Below, piece by piece: positions 17,722-26,928 of a stretch of DNA of 64,000 nucleotides. The position numbers and the translations under genes were made by a program. Within the stretch, counting starts at the first letter, position 1. Each line of letters starts with the position of its first letter. The notes under the pieces are model-generated. The model saw only the letters and a list, made by a program, of their open reading frames with translations. It was not told the DNA's origin and ran no database searches. Source of the DNA: an uncultured Lachnospiraceae bacterium. GTDB lineage: Bacteria > Bacillota > Clostridia > Lachnospirales > Lachnospiraceae. The stretch covers positions 6,400-70,399 of the forward strand of contig CAJUSJ010000011.1 in assembly GCA_910588865.1 (NCBI GenBank). Direction: 5' to 3'.

Positions 17722-19518
17722 TCACTTGAATATCAGCTTTAAATACTCCAGAAGATTTTCCGTGGCCTCCTCCCGGTAGAGAATCTCCCTGGCCAGCACC
17801 GGCACATCGGTGATCACATTGTCCACCATGAGCACCCGCATCCGCTCCAGCTCCATCTTCTCATTAACCGTCCAGGCGTGAACGCTTTTTCCGGCCTCAT
17901 GGGCTTTCCTCACCAGGCTTTCCGTGACAAACCCGGACCGGATGCTGATCACGTCCACATTTTCATCCATATAATAATCCCCGTAGGCGGCAGGGATAAT
18001 ATACCCTGTCTTTATCTGGGAATCCAATTTCCTGATCCGCTTGAGATAATTTATGTTGGCGCAGGAGATCACGCACTGGTCTTCCATCTCGTACTCTGCC
18101 ACCAGCTGTCCAACCTTCTCCGGCAGCCCGCTGTCCATGCCCGAATACTTCAGTTCAATATTCAGATTCAGCCGCCCTTTGGCGTACTCCATGACCTCCG
18201 CCAGAGCCGGTATCCTTTCCCCCGCGAATTCCTTTCCGAACCAGGATCCCCCATCTAATTTTTGGATCTCCTCAAATGTCAGATCCCTTACCTTGCTTTT
18301 TACGCCTGCCACCCGCTCCAAGGTGGTATCGTGGCACAGAACCACCACCCCGTCCGCTGTCTCCTGCACATCGATCTCCGCCCAGTCCGCCATCTCCTCA
18401 ACCGCGGCTTCCAGGGCAGCCATGGTATTCTCCGGCGCGGAGGATGAACTTCCCCTGTGGGCGGTGATCTCTGTTCGGGCCGCCACGGAGCTGGCGAGAA
18501 ATGTGCCGTTTATTCCCGCGTCTATAAGACCCAGTCCGCCGATAAGGCCCCACGCCGCCAGCGCCGCCAGACCGTTTTTCCTGCTGATCATGGCTTCGCC
18601 TGTATAGAAAAAATGTTTCCTTACAACCCCGCTCCCTCTGTATTTATCATACTGTACCGTCAGATCCGCGAAAAAAAGAAGGCTCGCCCCCATGCTGGCC
18701 GCTCCCATAACTATCCACTCGGTCCAGGATGAGGCCCGTATGAGAAAGGCGAACTGCAGATCCCGCCTGACAAAAAACACGGTAAACACAGCCATCATCA
18801 CCAGCAAAAGACCGTATAGGACCCAGGCCGCCAGAACCACCAAAAGCTGGGGGAACACTACCCGGATCACGGTCCTCGCCCATCTGCCCTTCAGCAGCTC
18901 CACGCTGCCCCTTTTGCCGTCCCTGTAAAATTTCTGCTCCACCATGCACTGGTGAAACACAAAATAGGTGGGGATCACCGCCGCCACACAGCCCCAGACC
19001 ACTGCCGCCACCAGAGCCCATACTCCGGGACGCCCCGACATCTCCCCGATGACAAAGTCCACTGGCTTTATGTGGGTCAGGGTCCGGTAGATGTAAAACA
19101 GGTTCATCAGAAGAAAATCCGCCAGCACAACGGCAAAGAGGCCAAAATTCCTCCGCCGGATCTGCTGGATAGCGTTTTGAATTCCCTGGACAAAGATCCG
19201 GTGCCCCGGCAGCCTGAGGGAATACATTGCCGCCCAGTAAGCGGCCACCAGCCCTCCCGCCTCCGCCATAAGAAGAAAAAGGCCAGCGCACAACAGCGCC
19301 AGAACAACCGGGATGGTCCAGGGACTTAGGCACACCTTTCCCGCGTTTTCCAGGGTCAGATAGCCGTAACCCGCCTGTCTCAGAGAAAACCGCATACCGG
19401 CATCCAGCAGCCGCAGATACACCGCGGCGGCCGTCAGCCGGTATCCTATAAGAAACAACAGCAAATTTTTTAAATTGAACCGGATGATCTGACCCGTCTC
19501 CTTCAGCAAGGTCTTCAT
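17722..19518 (-). CDS. Membrane glycerophosphodiester phosphodiesterase
   Basis: 598 aa. The first 330 residues form a six- to eight-helix membrane domain of the GDPD membrane type. The C-terminal 240 residues are a GDPD TIM barrel with TAHRGSSSSAPENTMAA, the metal-binding AEIDVQETADG and CHDTTLERV. It would hydrolyse glycerophosphodiesters or polyglycerol-phosphate polymers at the membrane. The start at 19518 overlaps the alarmone synthetase stop (ATGA) and has AGAGAGG upstream; the reading from 19554 would overlap it by 40 bases. Confidence 0.88.
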   Translation of the reverse strand: MKTLLKETGQIIRFNLKNLLLFLIGYRLTAAAVYLRLLDAGMRFSLRQAGYGYLTLENAGKVCLSPWTIPVVLALLCAGLFLLMAEAGGLVAAYWAAMYSLRLPGHRIFVQGIQNAIQQIRRRNFGLFAVVLADFLLMNLFYIYRTLTHIKPVDFVIGEMSGRPGVWALVAAVVWGCVAAVIPTYFVFHQCMVEQKFYRDGKRGSVELLKGRWARTVIRVVFPQLLVVLAAWVLYGLLLVMMAVFTVFFVRRDLQFAFLIRASSWTEWIVMGAASMGASLLFFADLTVQYDKYRGSGVVRKHFFYTGEAMISRKNGLAALAAWGLIGGLGLIDAGINGTFLASSVAARTEITAHRGSSSSAPENTMAALEAAVEEMADWAEIDVQETADGVVVLCHDTTLERVAGVKSKVRDLTFEEIQKLDGGSWFGKEFAGERIPALAEVMEYAKGRLNLNIELKYSGMDSGLPEKVGQLVAEYEMEDQCVISCANINYLKRIRKLDSQIKTGYIIPAAYGDYYMDENVDVISIRSGFVTESLVRKAHEAGKSVHAWTVNEKMELERMRVLMVDNVITDVPVLAREILYREEATENLLEYLKLIFK

Positions 19519-20174
19519 CCCTGAGCCTCTCTTTGCTCTCTCTGACTGTTCCACGCCAGAATGGCCTCATTGAGGGAATACATCTTGGCGTCCAGCATAT
19601 TCACCATGTCCGCGCACGCCTTCAGCTCCCGCTGCAGGTAGTCCGGTCCCTCTCCCTCAAACTTGTAGTAGATCTTGTGTTCTAAACTGGCCCAGAAATC
19701 CATGGCCACGGTCCGGATCTGGATCTCCACCTTGGTCTCCACCGGCCCCTCTGACAGATATACGGGGATGGTCACCACCATGTGGTAGCTCTTGTAGCCA
19801 TTGGGCTTGGGATTTTTGATATAGTCTTTGATGTACAGCACCGTCACATCCCTCTGCCTGGATATCATATCAGCAATCTGATAGATATCCGAGGTAAAAG
19901 AGCAGATGATCCGGATCCCGGCGATATCGCTTAACTTCTCTGTCATGTTGGCGATAGTCACCTCATAATTGTGCCTTTTCATCTTGCGGACAATGCTCTC
20001 CGCGTTCTTGAGCCGGGATTTCACATGTTCAATAGGTGTGTAATTATAAATGTGGACAAATTCGTTGTTCAGGATCTCGATCTTTACATTGATCTCCTTC
20101 AGCGCTGAGCTGTAGAGAAACATCAGAGAGTTCCACTGCTCCAGCTGGTCATACGTTTTGGGGATATGATCCAT
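19515..20174 (-). CDS. Small alarmone synthetase (RelQ/YjbM-like)
   Basis: (p)ppGpp synthetase of 219 aa with a synthetase domain only. There is no HD hydrolase or TGS/ACT domain. Motifs include IAGIRIICSFTSDIY, the substrate loop KPNGYKSYH, and the EIQIRTVAMDFWASLEHK strand-helix with catalytic Glu. The family makes pppGpp/ppGpp under cell-wall or nutrient stress. Translation of the GDPD gene is coupled to its stop codon. Confidence 0.9.
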   Translation of the reverse strand: MDHIPKTYDQLEQWNSLMFLYSSALKEINVKIEILNNEFVHIYNYTPIEHVKSRLKNAESIVRKMKRHNYEVTIANMTEKLSDIAGIRIICSFTSDIYQIADMISRQRDVTVLYIKDYIKNPKPNGYKSYHMVVTIPVYLSEGPVETKVEIQIRTVAMDFWASLEHKIYYKFEGEGPDYLQRELKACADMVNMLDAKMYSLNEAILAWNSQREQREAQG

Positions 20175-20197
20175 CTTATCCCTCCTCCTGGCCCTAT

Positions 20198-20986
20198 CTA
20201 AAATTTCAAATCCTTCAGCAGATCTCCCAGACCGGTAAACGCCTCACCTGTGCTCTTGTATTCAAAATGTCTTTCCTCTTCCTGAGGCTCCTGGGACTCC
20301 AGGGCCTTCATGCTCAGACTGATCTTACCATTATCAACGGAAAGGATCTTTACCTTGATCTGCTGGCCTTCCTTCAACACCACCCCGGGATGCTTGATCC
20401 TCTGGGTGCTGATCTGGGAAATATGCACAAGGCCTGACACGCCGCCTTCCAGGTTCACAAAGGCACCGTAGTCTTTTAAGGTGTCAACCGTTCCCTCCAC
20501 CACATCTCCGGCTTTGTAGGAAGCCAGTTTTTCAAGGCGGGCCGCCTCCCTGCGCTCCTTAAGCAGTTCCTTCGCGGACAGCACCAGACGTTTCTTCTCC
20601 GGGTCCGCGGTGATGATGTAGGCTTCAATATATTTGCCCGTCCAGTCCTCTAACTTCTCCACATATCCCAGGGAAAGCTGGGAAGCGGGGATAAATGCCT
20701 GGAGGTCATTTAAGTAGGCGATGGCTCCGCCTTTTACGATCTCTTTGATCTTCACTTTTACTACGGTCTTGTCAGCCTGCATCTGACGGATCTCCTGCCA
20801 TTTCTCCGCGTCCGGGGCTTCCTCCGGAACAAAAGTCTGCTCGCGGCGCTGGTCAAAGGCCTTGTAGGATTCCTCCAGCTCAGCGGCATAATCCTCCATG
20901 GACTCTGCCGGAGCGGCGGCAGGTGTCTCGGCAGCCTCCGGCGCTTCAAGTGTCTTGGTTACTTCGGGTGTTAATTCCTGACTCAT
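20198..20986 (-). CDS. S1 RNA-binding domain protein (two S1 repeats)
   Basis: 262 aa. A charged, Ala/Glu-rich N-terminus (1-55) precedes two S1 domains. The first is divergent (about 58-130, VKVKIKEIVKGGAIAYLND). The second is canonical (about 142-210, GDVVEGTVDTLKDYGAFVNL ... GLVHISQIS). The protein is shorter than ribosomal S1 and resembles the clostridial S1-like proteins annotated as rpsA-like. A role in RNA binding or translation is likely, the exact one unknown. AGGAGGAG precedes the ATG. Confidence 0.85.
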   Translation of the reverse strand: MSQELTPEVTKTLEAPEAAETPAAAPAESMEDYAAELEESYKAFDQRREQTFVPEEAPDAEKWQEIRQMQADKTVVKVKIKEIVKGGAIAYLNDLQAFIPASQLSLGYVEKLEDWTGKYIEAYIITADPEKKRLVLSAKELLKERREAARLEKLASYKAGDVVEGTVDTLKDYGAFVNLEGGVSGLVHISQISTQRIKHPGVVLKEGQQIKVKILSVDNGKISLSMKALESQEPQEEERHFEYKSTGEAFTGLGDLLKDLKF

Positions 20987-21179
20987 GGTTTGCTCCTCCT
21001 GTGGTTCTGTCTGTTTTTCTATAGATACCCGGGCAGATGAAACCTGTTCCCGCCCGCGGCCTCTACCTTACATAATACCATAAAAATCTATAATTCTACA
21101 TCATTATTTTTATAGTTTTCTTGAAAAAAATATGTTATATTGAAGAAAAATAAAATTTTTGTAAAGAGGTGTGTTTTTT

Positions 21180-21923
21180 ATGAAGGATATTATTGATCTT
21201 CACACGCATACACTGGCCAGCGGCCATGCTTATAATACGCTCATGGAGATGGTCCGGGGCGGGGCGGCGGCAGGCATGAGGGTCTTCGGGTCCAGCGACC
21301 ACGGTCCCGCCATGCCCGGCAGCTGCCACAGGATGTATTTTGTTAATTTTAAGGCCATATCCAGACATCAGCCCGGAACAGGCCTGCTTATGGGGTGCGA
21401 GCTGAATATCCTGGATTATCAGGGAAAGGTGGACCTAAATGACGATGCCCTGGCCAAGATGGACTACGCTATCGCCAGCCTCCATATCCCCTGCTGTGAG
21501 CCCGGCACCGCGGCCCAGAACACAGACGCTTTCTTAGGTGCCATGAAAAATCCCAGGATACAGATCATCGGGCATCCAGATGACAGCCGCTATCCGGTTG
21601 ACTACGACACCCTGGTAGCCGCCGCCGGGGAACACCACAAGCTTCTGGAGGTGAACAACAGCTCCTTAAAGCCCGGCTCCTTCCGCCAGGGTGCCAGGGA
21701 GCATTATATCGAGATGCTGGAACTGTGCGTCCACTATCATGTGTCCATACTCATGGGAAGCGACGCTCATTGGGTGGATGACGCCGGAAACCACAGCCTG
21801 GCCCATGCCCTTCTGGAGGAGATCCATTTTCCCCAGGAGCTGGTGGTCAACACGTCGGTGGACAAACTGATCCCCTACATCCCCGCTGCCGGGATTTTTC
21901 AGGAGGCACAGGCGGGAAAATGA
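21180..21923 (+). CDS. PHP-domain phosphoesterase (YcdX-like)
   Basis: Cytosolic metal-dependent phosphatase, 247 aa. The metal-site histidines are in DLHTHTLASGHAYNT, GSSDHGPAMPG, SLHIPC, IIGHPDDSRYP and GSDAHWVDDAG, the standard PHP layout. The start ATG at 21180 has AGAGGTG eight bases upstream; a GTG in frame at 21171 lies inside that site. It overlaps the LysR gene by four bases, so the regulator and enzyme are translated together. Confidence 0.88.
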   Translation: MKDIIDLHTHTLASGHAYNTLMEMVRGGAAAGMRVFGSSDHGPAMPGSCHRMYFVNFKAISRHQPGTGLLMGCELNILDYQGKVDLNDDALAKMDYAIASLHIPCCEPGTAAQNTDAFLGAMKNPRIQIIGHPDDSRYPVDYDTLVAAAGEHHKLLEVNNSSLKPGSFRQGAREHYIEMLELCVHYHVSILMGSDAHWVDDAGNHSLAHALLEEIHFPQELVVNTSVDKLIPYIPAAGIFQEAQAGK

Positions 21924-22858
21924 TCAACTTTCTGAATCTGGAATATTTTCTGGCTGCCGCGGAGGAGCTGAACTTCACCAGGGCAGCCAAACGGCTGTAC
22001 ATTTCCCAGCAGTCCCTAAGCAGCCACATCTCCAACTTAGAGAAGGAGTTCGGGGTCGCTCTCTTTAACCGGACCGCCCCCCTGACCCTCACCTATGCGG
22101 GGCAGGTCCTTAAACGGCGGGCCCGCCAGCTCCTGCTTTTGAGAGAGGAGACCTACCACGAGATCTCTGACATCAAGGATTTCACCAAAGGACAGCTGAC
22201 CATCGGAATGTCACACACCAGGGGCCGCAAGATCCTCCCCCAGATCCTTCCTGTATACCAGGAGCGTTTTCCGGGCATTGACCTTCATCTCAAGGAGGGC
22301 AATTCCTCAGAACTTGACGCGGACCTGCTTCACGGGGACGTGGACCTGGTCATCGGCCTGCTTCCTTTTAAAGTGGAAAATGTGGAGACGGTTCCAATCT
22401 GTGAGGAGGAGATCCTTCTGGTAGTCCCTGACGCTGTCCTGGAAAGAACCTATCCCGGGCAGCTGGCACGGTTAAAAGGACAGCTGGCCAAAAATGCCGA
22501 TTTGACCCTTGTAAAAGACTGCCCCTTCCTCCTGATCAATTCCGGAAACCGGGTCCGCACGTTGGCGGACGACATGTTCGCCGAGGCCCAGATGGATCCC
22601 AGGATCATACTGGAGACAGAAAATATCGAGACCGCCCTGGCCCTGACCCTGAAAGGCATGGGAATCACCTTCTACCCAAGAATGTTCATGTCCGGTCAGG
22701 ATATCTGGAAGGAACAGAAGGAGGGATTCCTCAATACCGGCTTTTACCGCTTAAATTCTCCCAAGGCCCGCAGTATCCTGGGAATTGGGTACCACAAAGG
22801 CCATTATATGTCTCAGGCCACAAAAGAATTCATACGAATCGCGAAAGAGCGGGTTTGA
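21920..22858 (+). CDS. LysR-family transcriptional regulator
   Basis: 312 aa. The N-terminal winged helix (residues 1-60: LEYFLAAAEELNFTRAAKRL, then YISQQSLSSHISNLEKEFG) is typical of LysR. The effector domain spans about 90-300 and has a G-rich hinge. Target genes are unknown. It is translationally coupled to the PHP phosphoesterase, which could be one of its targets or simply share its promoter. Confidence 0.9.
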   Translation: MINFLNLEYFLAAAEELNFTRAAKRLYISQQSLSSHISNLEKEFGVALFNRTAPLTLTYAGQVLKRRARQLLLLREETYHEISDIKDFTKGQLTIGMSHTRGRKILPQILPVYQERFPGIDLHLKEGNSSELDADLLHGDVDLVIGLLPFKVENVETVPICEEEILLVVPDAVLERTYPGQLARLKGQLAKNADLTLVKDCPFLLINSGNRVRTLADDMFAEAQMDPRIILETENIETALALTLKGMGITFYPRMFMSGQDIWKEQKEGFLNTGFYRLNSPKARSILGIGYHKGHYMSQATKEFIRIAKERV

Positions 22859-22873
22859 CCGGTCAGGTGCCTC

Positions 22874-22931
22874 TTGACATGTACTCCTGTTTTTGATATC
22901 ATTAAATAGTAACTATTATCATTTTTATTAT
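22874..22931 (+). promoter_or_regulatory. Promoter and AT-rich operator of the PerR-like gene
   Basis: -35 TTGACA (22874-22879), 17-bp spacer, -10 TATCAT (22897-22902). Directly downstream lies ATAGTAACTAT, a perfect short inverted repeat, then TATCATTTTTATTAT. A related word, AGTAAC followed by ACTATTAT, stands in the same place at the rubrerythrin gene. Confidence 0.7.
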
Positions 22932-22946
22932 GACAGGAGGCTCTGT

Positions 22947-23354
22947 ATGAAAACTTTAAAATACAGCAGGCAGCGGGAAAGCATCAAAGCCTGTCTTATG
23001 GGCCGCCGTGATCATCCTACAGCAGACCATGTATATCTAACCATAAGAGAGGTGTATCCTAATATCAGTCTGGGAACCGTGTACCGAAACCTAAACCTGC
23101 TGGTAGAACTGGGCGAAGCCCGGAAATTAAGCTTCGGATACGGTCCTGACCGTTTTGACGGCGACCTGACCCCCCACTACCACTTTGTGTGCAGGGGGTG
23201 CGGCTCGATCTCCGATCTCCCCTTAGAGCCCTCCGACCAGCTGAATCGCCAGGCGCAAAGCTGCTGCCCCGGCCGGATTGACAGCCATCTCACCTATTTT
23301 TACGGCCTGTGCCCGGATTGTTTGAAAAAAATGTCTGAAAAAAAATCTCAATAA
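22947..23354 (+). CDS. perR: Fur-family repressor, PerR-like
   Basis: Metal-dependent peroxide or iron sensor, 135 aa. The N-terminal winged helix (KYSRQRESIKACLMG ... PTADHVYLTIREVYPNISLGTVYRNL) and the dimer domain with HYHFVCRGCG and a second Cys pair in GLCPDC match PerR/Fur. The Cys4 structural zinc site is complete. The adjacent reverse rubrerythrin and the related operators favour a PerR role over iron regulation. The ATG at 22947 has AGGAGG nearby. Confidence 0.85.
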   Translation: MKTLKYSRQRESIKACLMGRRDHPTADHVYLTIREVYPNISLGTVYRNLNLLVELGEARKLSFGYGPDRFDGDLTPHYHFVCRGCGSISDLPLEPSDQLNRQAQSCCPGRIDSHLTYFYGLCPDCLKKMSEKKSQ

Positions 23355-23357
23355 GGC

Positions 23358-23416
23358 TTGACAGCAGGACATACTTGTGGTAAAGTCATATCAGTAACAA
23401 TTACTATTATTGATTT
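23358..23416 (+). promoter_or_regulatory. Promoter and operator of the rubrerythrin gene
   Basis: -35 TTGACA (23358-23363), 17-bp spacer, -10 TAAAGT (23381-23386). AGTAACAATTACT, a perfect 5+3+5 inverted repeat, follows at 23393-23405 and runs into ACTATTATTGATT. The match with the PerR gene operator suggests one regulator for both. Confidence 0.65.
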
Positions 23417-23460
23417 ATGCGCTACTCACTAAATTTTATATAAGAAAAGGAGACAACACT

Positions 23461-24003
23461 ATGAAGAAATGGGTTTGTACAGTATGCGGTTATGTTCACG
23501 AGGGAGATACTCCTCCGGCAGAGTGCCCACAGTGCCATGTACCGGCTTCCAAGTTCGAGGAGCAGAAGGGCGAGATGGCATGGGCCGCTGAGCATGTAGT
23601 AGGTGTGGCTCAGGGCGTTCCGGAAGATATCATCAAGGACTTAAGAGCAAACTTTGAGGGCGAGTGCTCTGAGGTTGGTATGTACCTGGCTATGGCAAGG
23701 GTTGCTCACAGAGAAGGCTATCCCGAGATCGGTCTGTACTGGGAGAAGGCTGCCTACGAAGAGGCTGAGCATGCCGCTAAGTTCGCGGAGCTTCTGGGCG
23801 AGTGCGTAAGCGCCTCCACCAAGGTAAACCTGGAGAAGAGAGTTGCCGCTGAGAACGGCGCTACCGCTGGCAAGTTTGATCTGGCCAAGAGAGCGAAAGC
23901 CGCTAACCTGGACGCGATCCATGATACGGTACACGAGATGGCAAGAGACGAGGCAAGACACGGCAAGGCGTTTGCCGGGCTGCTGAAGAGATACTTTGGC
24001 TAA
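23461..24003 (+). CDS. Reverse rubrerythrin (NADH peroxidase component)
   Basis: 180 aa. Domain order is reversed relative to classical rubrerythrin. The rubredoxin-like Fe(Cys)4 site is at the N-terminus (Cys6, Cys9, Cys22, Cys25). The di-iron four-helix bundle follows, with Glu and His ligands in [19 protein letters not shown] and DEARHGKAF. Such proteins reduce hydrogen peroxide and oxygen using electrons from NADH via rubredoxin and a reductase. Placement behind the PerR-like gene fits an oxidative stress unit. The ribosome binding site AAAGGAG is eight bases upstream. Confidence 0.93.
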   Translation: MKKWVCTVCGYVHEGDTPPAECPQCHVPASKFEEQKGEMAWAAEHVVGVAQGVPEDIIKDLRANFEGECSEVGMYLAMARVAHREGYPEIGLYWEKAAYEEAEHAAKFAELLGECVSASTKVNLEKRVAAENGATAGKFDLAKRAKAANLDAIHDTVHEMARDEARHGKAFAGLLKRYFG

Positions 24004-24033
24004 TTAGAATCTGGTTTCACAGAGTGTTTTTGA

Positions 24034-24069
24034 GGGTGCGTGGATAGATCCGCGCGCCCTTTTGTTTTT
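24034..24069 (+). terminator. Intrinsic terminator of the rubrerythrin gene
   Basis: Stem GGGTGCGTGGAT with ATCCGCGCGCCC (two G-U pairs), followed by TTTTGTTTTT. Confidence 0.85.
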
Positions 24070-24089
24070 CAAGCTTTCCAACTCAGCAG

Positions 24090-24340
24090 TTATTTTACCA
24101 TACCGTACTCATCTGCCGATACGCGCTTCCTCTTCGCGGCGGTTTTCCCCCAGGCAATCCCTCCAACATGGCAATCCGTATCATAATAGGTGACGCCTTC
24201 TCCCGGAACATTATCTTCCGTCCCGGTTCCTTTCATACGTCTGCGCTAAATTTGTTTTTATCATCTGTCCTCTCTGATCTTCCCATATCCAAAGACTTGC
24301 CAATCCGGCAGATCATATTTCCATAATCCCACTCTATCAT
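24090..24340 (-). pseudogene. Coding-like remnant in a 550-bp gap
   Basis: The region between the terminator and the sialic acid operon holds no ORF of normal size. On the minus strand two short frames abut through ATGA: 35 codons (24340-24233) and 48 codons (24236-24090, ending MVK). A third frame reads protein-like text such as RVGLWKYDLPDWQVFGYGK. Shifts between frames suggest a decayed gene more than a small functional peptide. I do not recognise the parent family. The stretch 24341-24500 shows nothing further. Confidence 0.25.
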
Positions 24341-24515
24341 AACTGAAGCAAATCTTCAACACCGCGATTCACGGACAAAGAGCCACTTTGAAGACATAAA
24401 TTCGAAGGGAAAAGTATTATTTCCGACAGCCCCTTTTTTGCCGCCAAGAAATCATTGGTAATACATTCCAAAATTTTCTACAACTTCAAGAAAAAATTAT
24501 AAATTTTACAAAATG

Positions 24516-24578
24516 AGCGTTTTCTTCCTGTTTTTAGCGTTTGGAAATCTACACAAAAGATGACCGATCAAATATAAT
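24516..24578 (+). promoter_or_regulatory. Promoter of the sialic acid importer with AGCGTTT direct repeats
   Basis: -10 TATAAT at 24573-24578, with a weak -35 near 24550. Two AGCGTTT words (24516-24522 and 24536-24542) lie 20 bp apart directly upstream, which fits two half-sites on one DNA face for an AraC-type activator. The same word precedes the nanA promoter. Confidence 0.5.
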
Positions 24579-24617
24579 TATCATCAACAAAACAGACAAA
24601 GACAAAGGAGGGTAAAA

Positions 24618-25979
24618 ATGAAACGAACTATTTCCATGTGTCTCTCAGTTCTTCTGCTTTCCACCTGCCTGTCAGGCTGCGGCGGCGCGGAATCCAGCAG
24701 CGGCAGCCAGGCCTCACAGCAGGCAGGCCAGCCAGACAACGACCAAGCCTTGAAAGGCGAAATTACTTTCTGGCATTGTTTTACCCAGGGTGTGCGGATG
24801 GAAGCCGTCCAGGCGGCTGCCGATTCATTTATGAAGGACAATCCCGATGTTACCATCAACATTGAGACCATGTCCTGGGGCGATTTCAATACCAAGTGGA
24901 AGGCCGGAATCACCACCGGCGACCTGCCGGACATGTCCATCGCGCAGAATACCGGTGAAGTAGCCGAGATGCTTAATGCCGATATGCTGGCCCCCATTGA
25001 GAATGTGGTTGCCTCTGTGGGCGCTGACCGCTTCTCTGAAAATGCCCTGGCAGACATGACCAAGGATGGTACAAAATACGGGGTTCCCTATTATTCCCAT
25101 GCCCAGGTCATGTGGTACCGCCAGGATTTGCTGGATCAGGCAGGTCTTGATGTTCCGAAAACCTGGGATGAGTTTCTGGAAGCCGCGGCCGCGTTGACCA
25201 AAGACGGGGTATATGGCGCCGGTGTTTCCATGAGCCCAAATGACCTTCTGTGTACCCGCTACTTAAATTACTATGTGCGTTCCGGAGGAGGCAGCCTCCT
25301 TAATGACGACCTGACCGCCAACTTAACAAGCGACCTTGCCCTGGACGGCATCCGCTTCTGGGTAGATGTTTACAACAACTGCTCCCCTGCCGAGACCATC
25401 AATTACACGGTCAATGACCACGCCACCATGTTCTACCAGGGAATCACGGCCTTTGACTTTAACTCCGGCTTTATGATCTCAGGCGTTGCCAGCAACCGGG
25501 AAGATCTGCTGGATTCCATATCCTGCGCCCCTCTTCCCGTAATGAAAGAAGGGGATCCCTACTACAGTGCCGAGACCACCCATATTCCTCTGGTTATATG
25601 GAAAAATTCCAAACACCCGGAGATCTGTGAGGCATTTATCCAGTATCTGTTCGAAGATGATCATTATGTAGAATTTTTGAGCGCGGTTCCCGTAGGCATG
25701 CTGCCATCTCTGACAGGGATCTCGGATCTGGATGCCTATAAAACCAATGAGACGGTTACGCGCTTTGCCGATGAAGCTGCCGTCATTACCGAAGCCGTAG
25801 CAGGCGGGCGGGCCATCGGTTTTGAGCACGGCCCAAGTGTTCAGGCCGGCCTGCTGACCAGCCAGGGCATCATCGAAAATATGTTTCAGGATATTGTCAC
25901 CAATGGAACCGATGTGGCAGAAGCCGCGAAAGCCGCGGAAACCCGTTTGAATGAGATCTTCAGCACACAGGCTGAATGA
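24618..25979 (+). CDS. Sugar ABC transporter substrate-binding lipoprotein (sialic acid type)
   Basis: Family-1 solute-binding protein, 453 aa, exported with a lipobox LSGC. It has the SBP_bac_1 layout: ITFWHCFTQG near the start, VPYYSHAQVMWYRQDLLDQAG, PKTWDEFLEAA, and an AFIQYLF region. Its operon also encodes two permeases and a YjhC/NanOx-like oxidoreductase. That is the arrangement of the 2,7-anhydro-Neu5Ac (SAT2-type) system of gut Lachnospiraceae, so a sialic acid derivative is the likely ligand. No ATPase gene is in the operon; a shared MsiK-like ATPase elsewhere would be needed. Confidence 0.85.
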   Translation: MKRTISMCLSVLLLSTCLSGCGGAESSSGSQASQQAGQPDNDQALKGEITFWHCFTQGVRMEAVQAAADSFMKDNPDVTINIETMSWGDFNTKWKAGITTGDLPDMSIAQNTGEVAEMLNADMLAPIENVVASVGADRFSENALADMTKDGTKYGVPYYSHAQVMWYRQDLLDQAGLDVPKTWDEFLEAAAALTKDGVYGAGVSMSPNDLLCTRYLNYYVRSGGGSLLNDDLTANLTSDLALDGIRFWVDVYNNCSPAETINYTVNDHATMFYQGITAFDFNSGFMISGVASNREDLLDSISCAPLPVMKEGDPYYSAETTHIPLVIWKNSKHPEICEAFIQYLFEDDHYVEFLSAVPVGMLPSLTGISDLDAYKTNETVTRFADEAAVITEAVAGGRAIGFEHGPSVQAGLLTSQGIIENMFQDIVTNGTDVAEAAKAAETRLNEIFSTQAE

Positions 25980-26004
25980 TGGGAACAACAGAGAGGGGAG
26001 CAAT

Positions 26005-26928
26005 ATGGATTTGAATAAGCGACTCAAAAGAAGCACCGGTGGAATAAGCGGCAGCAATACGACGCGCTGGTTTTTTGTCCTGCCGGCCATGGCCATTGTC
26101 ATATGCCTGCTGATCTACCCGCTGATGTCCACCCTGGTCTACAGCTTTACCAACAAAACCATGACCAAGACAACATTTAAGGTCATAGGGCTGACAAATT
26201 ACATCAATGTATTAAAAGATCCCGCGTTCTTTGCCGCTTTTGGCCATTCTCTGCTCTGGACAGCCGGAAGCGTGCTGGGACAGGTGATCGTGGGCTTTGT
26301 GGGAGCCCTCAGCTTAAACCGGATTAAAAACAAAAAGGTTCAAAACGCGTTTCGGATCTGCGCGATCATTCCCTGGGCCTTTCCCGCTATTGCTACAGCA
26401 ATGGTGTGGAAATGGATGCTCAACGGCATCTATGGCTTTATTCCCACAGTCCTGATGAATCTGGGCATCACAGGCGATATGCCGCAGTTTCTCAGCACCA
26501 GCCGGCTGGCCATGCCAACCTTAATATTTATTAACATATGGTTTGGAGCGCCCATGATTCTGGTCAATGTCTTCGCGGCACTGCAGACAATTCCCCAGGA
26601 CCAGTATGAGGCCGCTCAGATCGACGGAGCTACCAGCCGTCAGTCCTTTGTCTACATTACGGCCCCTCATATCCGCACGGTAGTAGGCCTTCTGGTTGTT
26701 CTTAGAACCGTTTGGGTATTCAACAACTTTGATATGATCTATATGATCACTGCCGGCGGTCCCGCGGGAGCAAGCTCTACCATGCCCCTTTATATTTACG
26801 ATACCGGCTGGACAGGCATGATGGTGGGCAAGGCATCGGCAGCATCCATGTTACTTTTGATGTTTTTGATCCTTTTATGCATCCTGTACTTCCTGGTCAT
26901 TAATCGTTGGGAAAAGGAGGAACGCTAG
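26005..26928 (+). CDS. Sugar ABC transporter permease (MalF-like)
   Basis: Integral membrane permease of 307 aa with six helices. The EAA loop reads EAAQIDGATSRQSFVYITAPHI. The start at 26005 follows AGGGGAG. The reading from 25951 would overlap the binding-protein gene. It ends in a four-residue charged tail, and its stop TAG overlaps the GTG start of the next permease by one base. Confidence 0.88.
   Translation: MDLNKRLKRSTGGISGSNTTRWFFVLPAMAIVICLLIYPLMSTLVYSFTNKTMTKTTFKVIGLTNYINVLKDPAFFAAFGHSLLWTAGSVLGQVIVGFVGALSLNRIKNKKVQNAFRICAIIPWAFPAIATAMVWKWMLNGIYGFIPTVLMNLGITGDMPQFLSTSRLAMPTLIFINIWFGAPMILVNVFAALQTIPQDQYEAAQIDGATSRQSFVYITAPHIRTVVGLLVVLRTVWVFNNFDMIYMITAGGPAGASSTMPLYIYDTGWTGMMVGKASAASMLLLMFLILLCILYFLVINRWEKEER

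Noticed and set aside
18647..19570. 307-codon frame overlapping the GDPD gene on the same strand
   Set aside because: Out of frame with the membrane domain. It is Gly/Arg-rich without hydrophobic segments, typical of a shifted reading of a G+C-rich gene.
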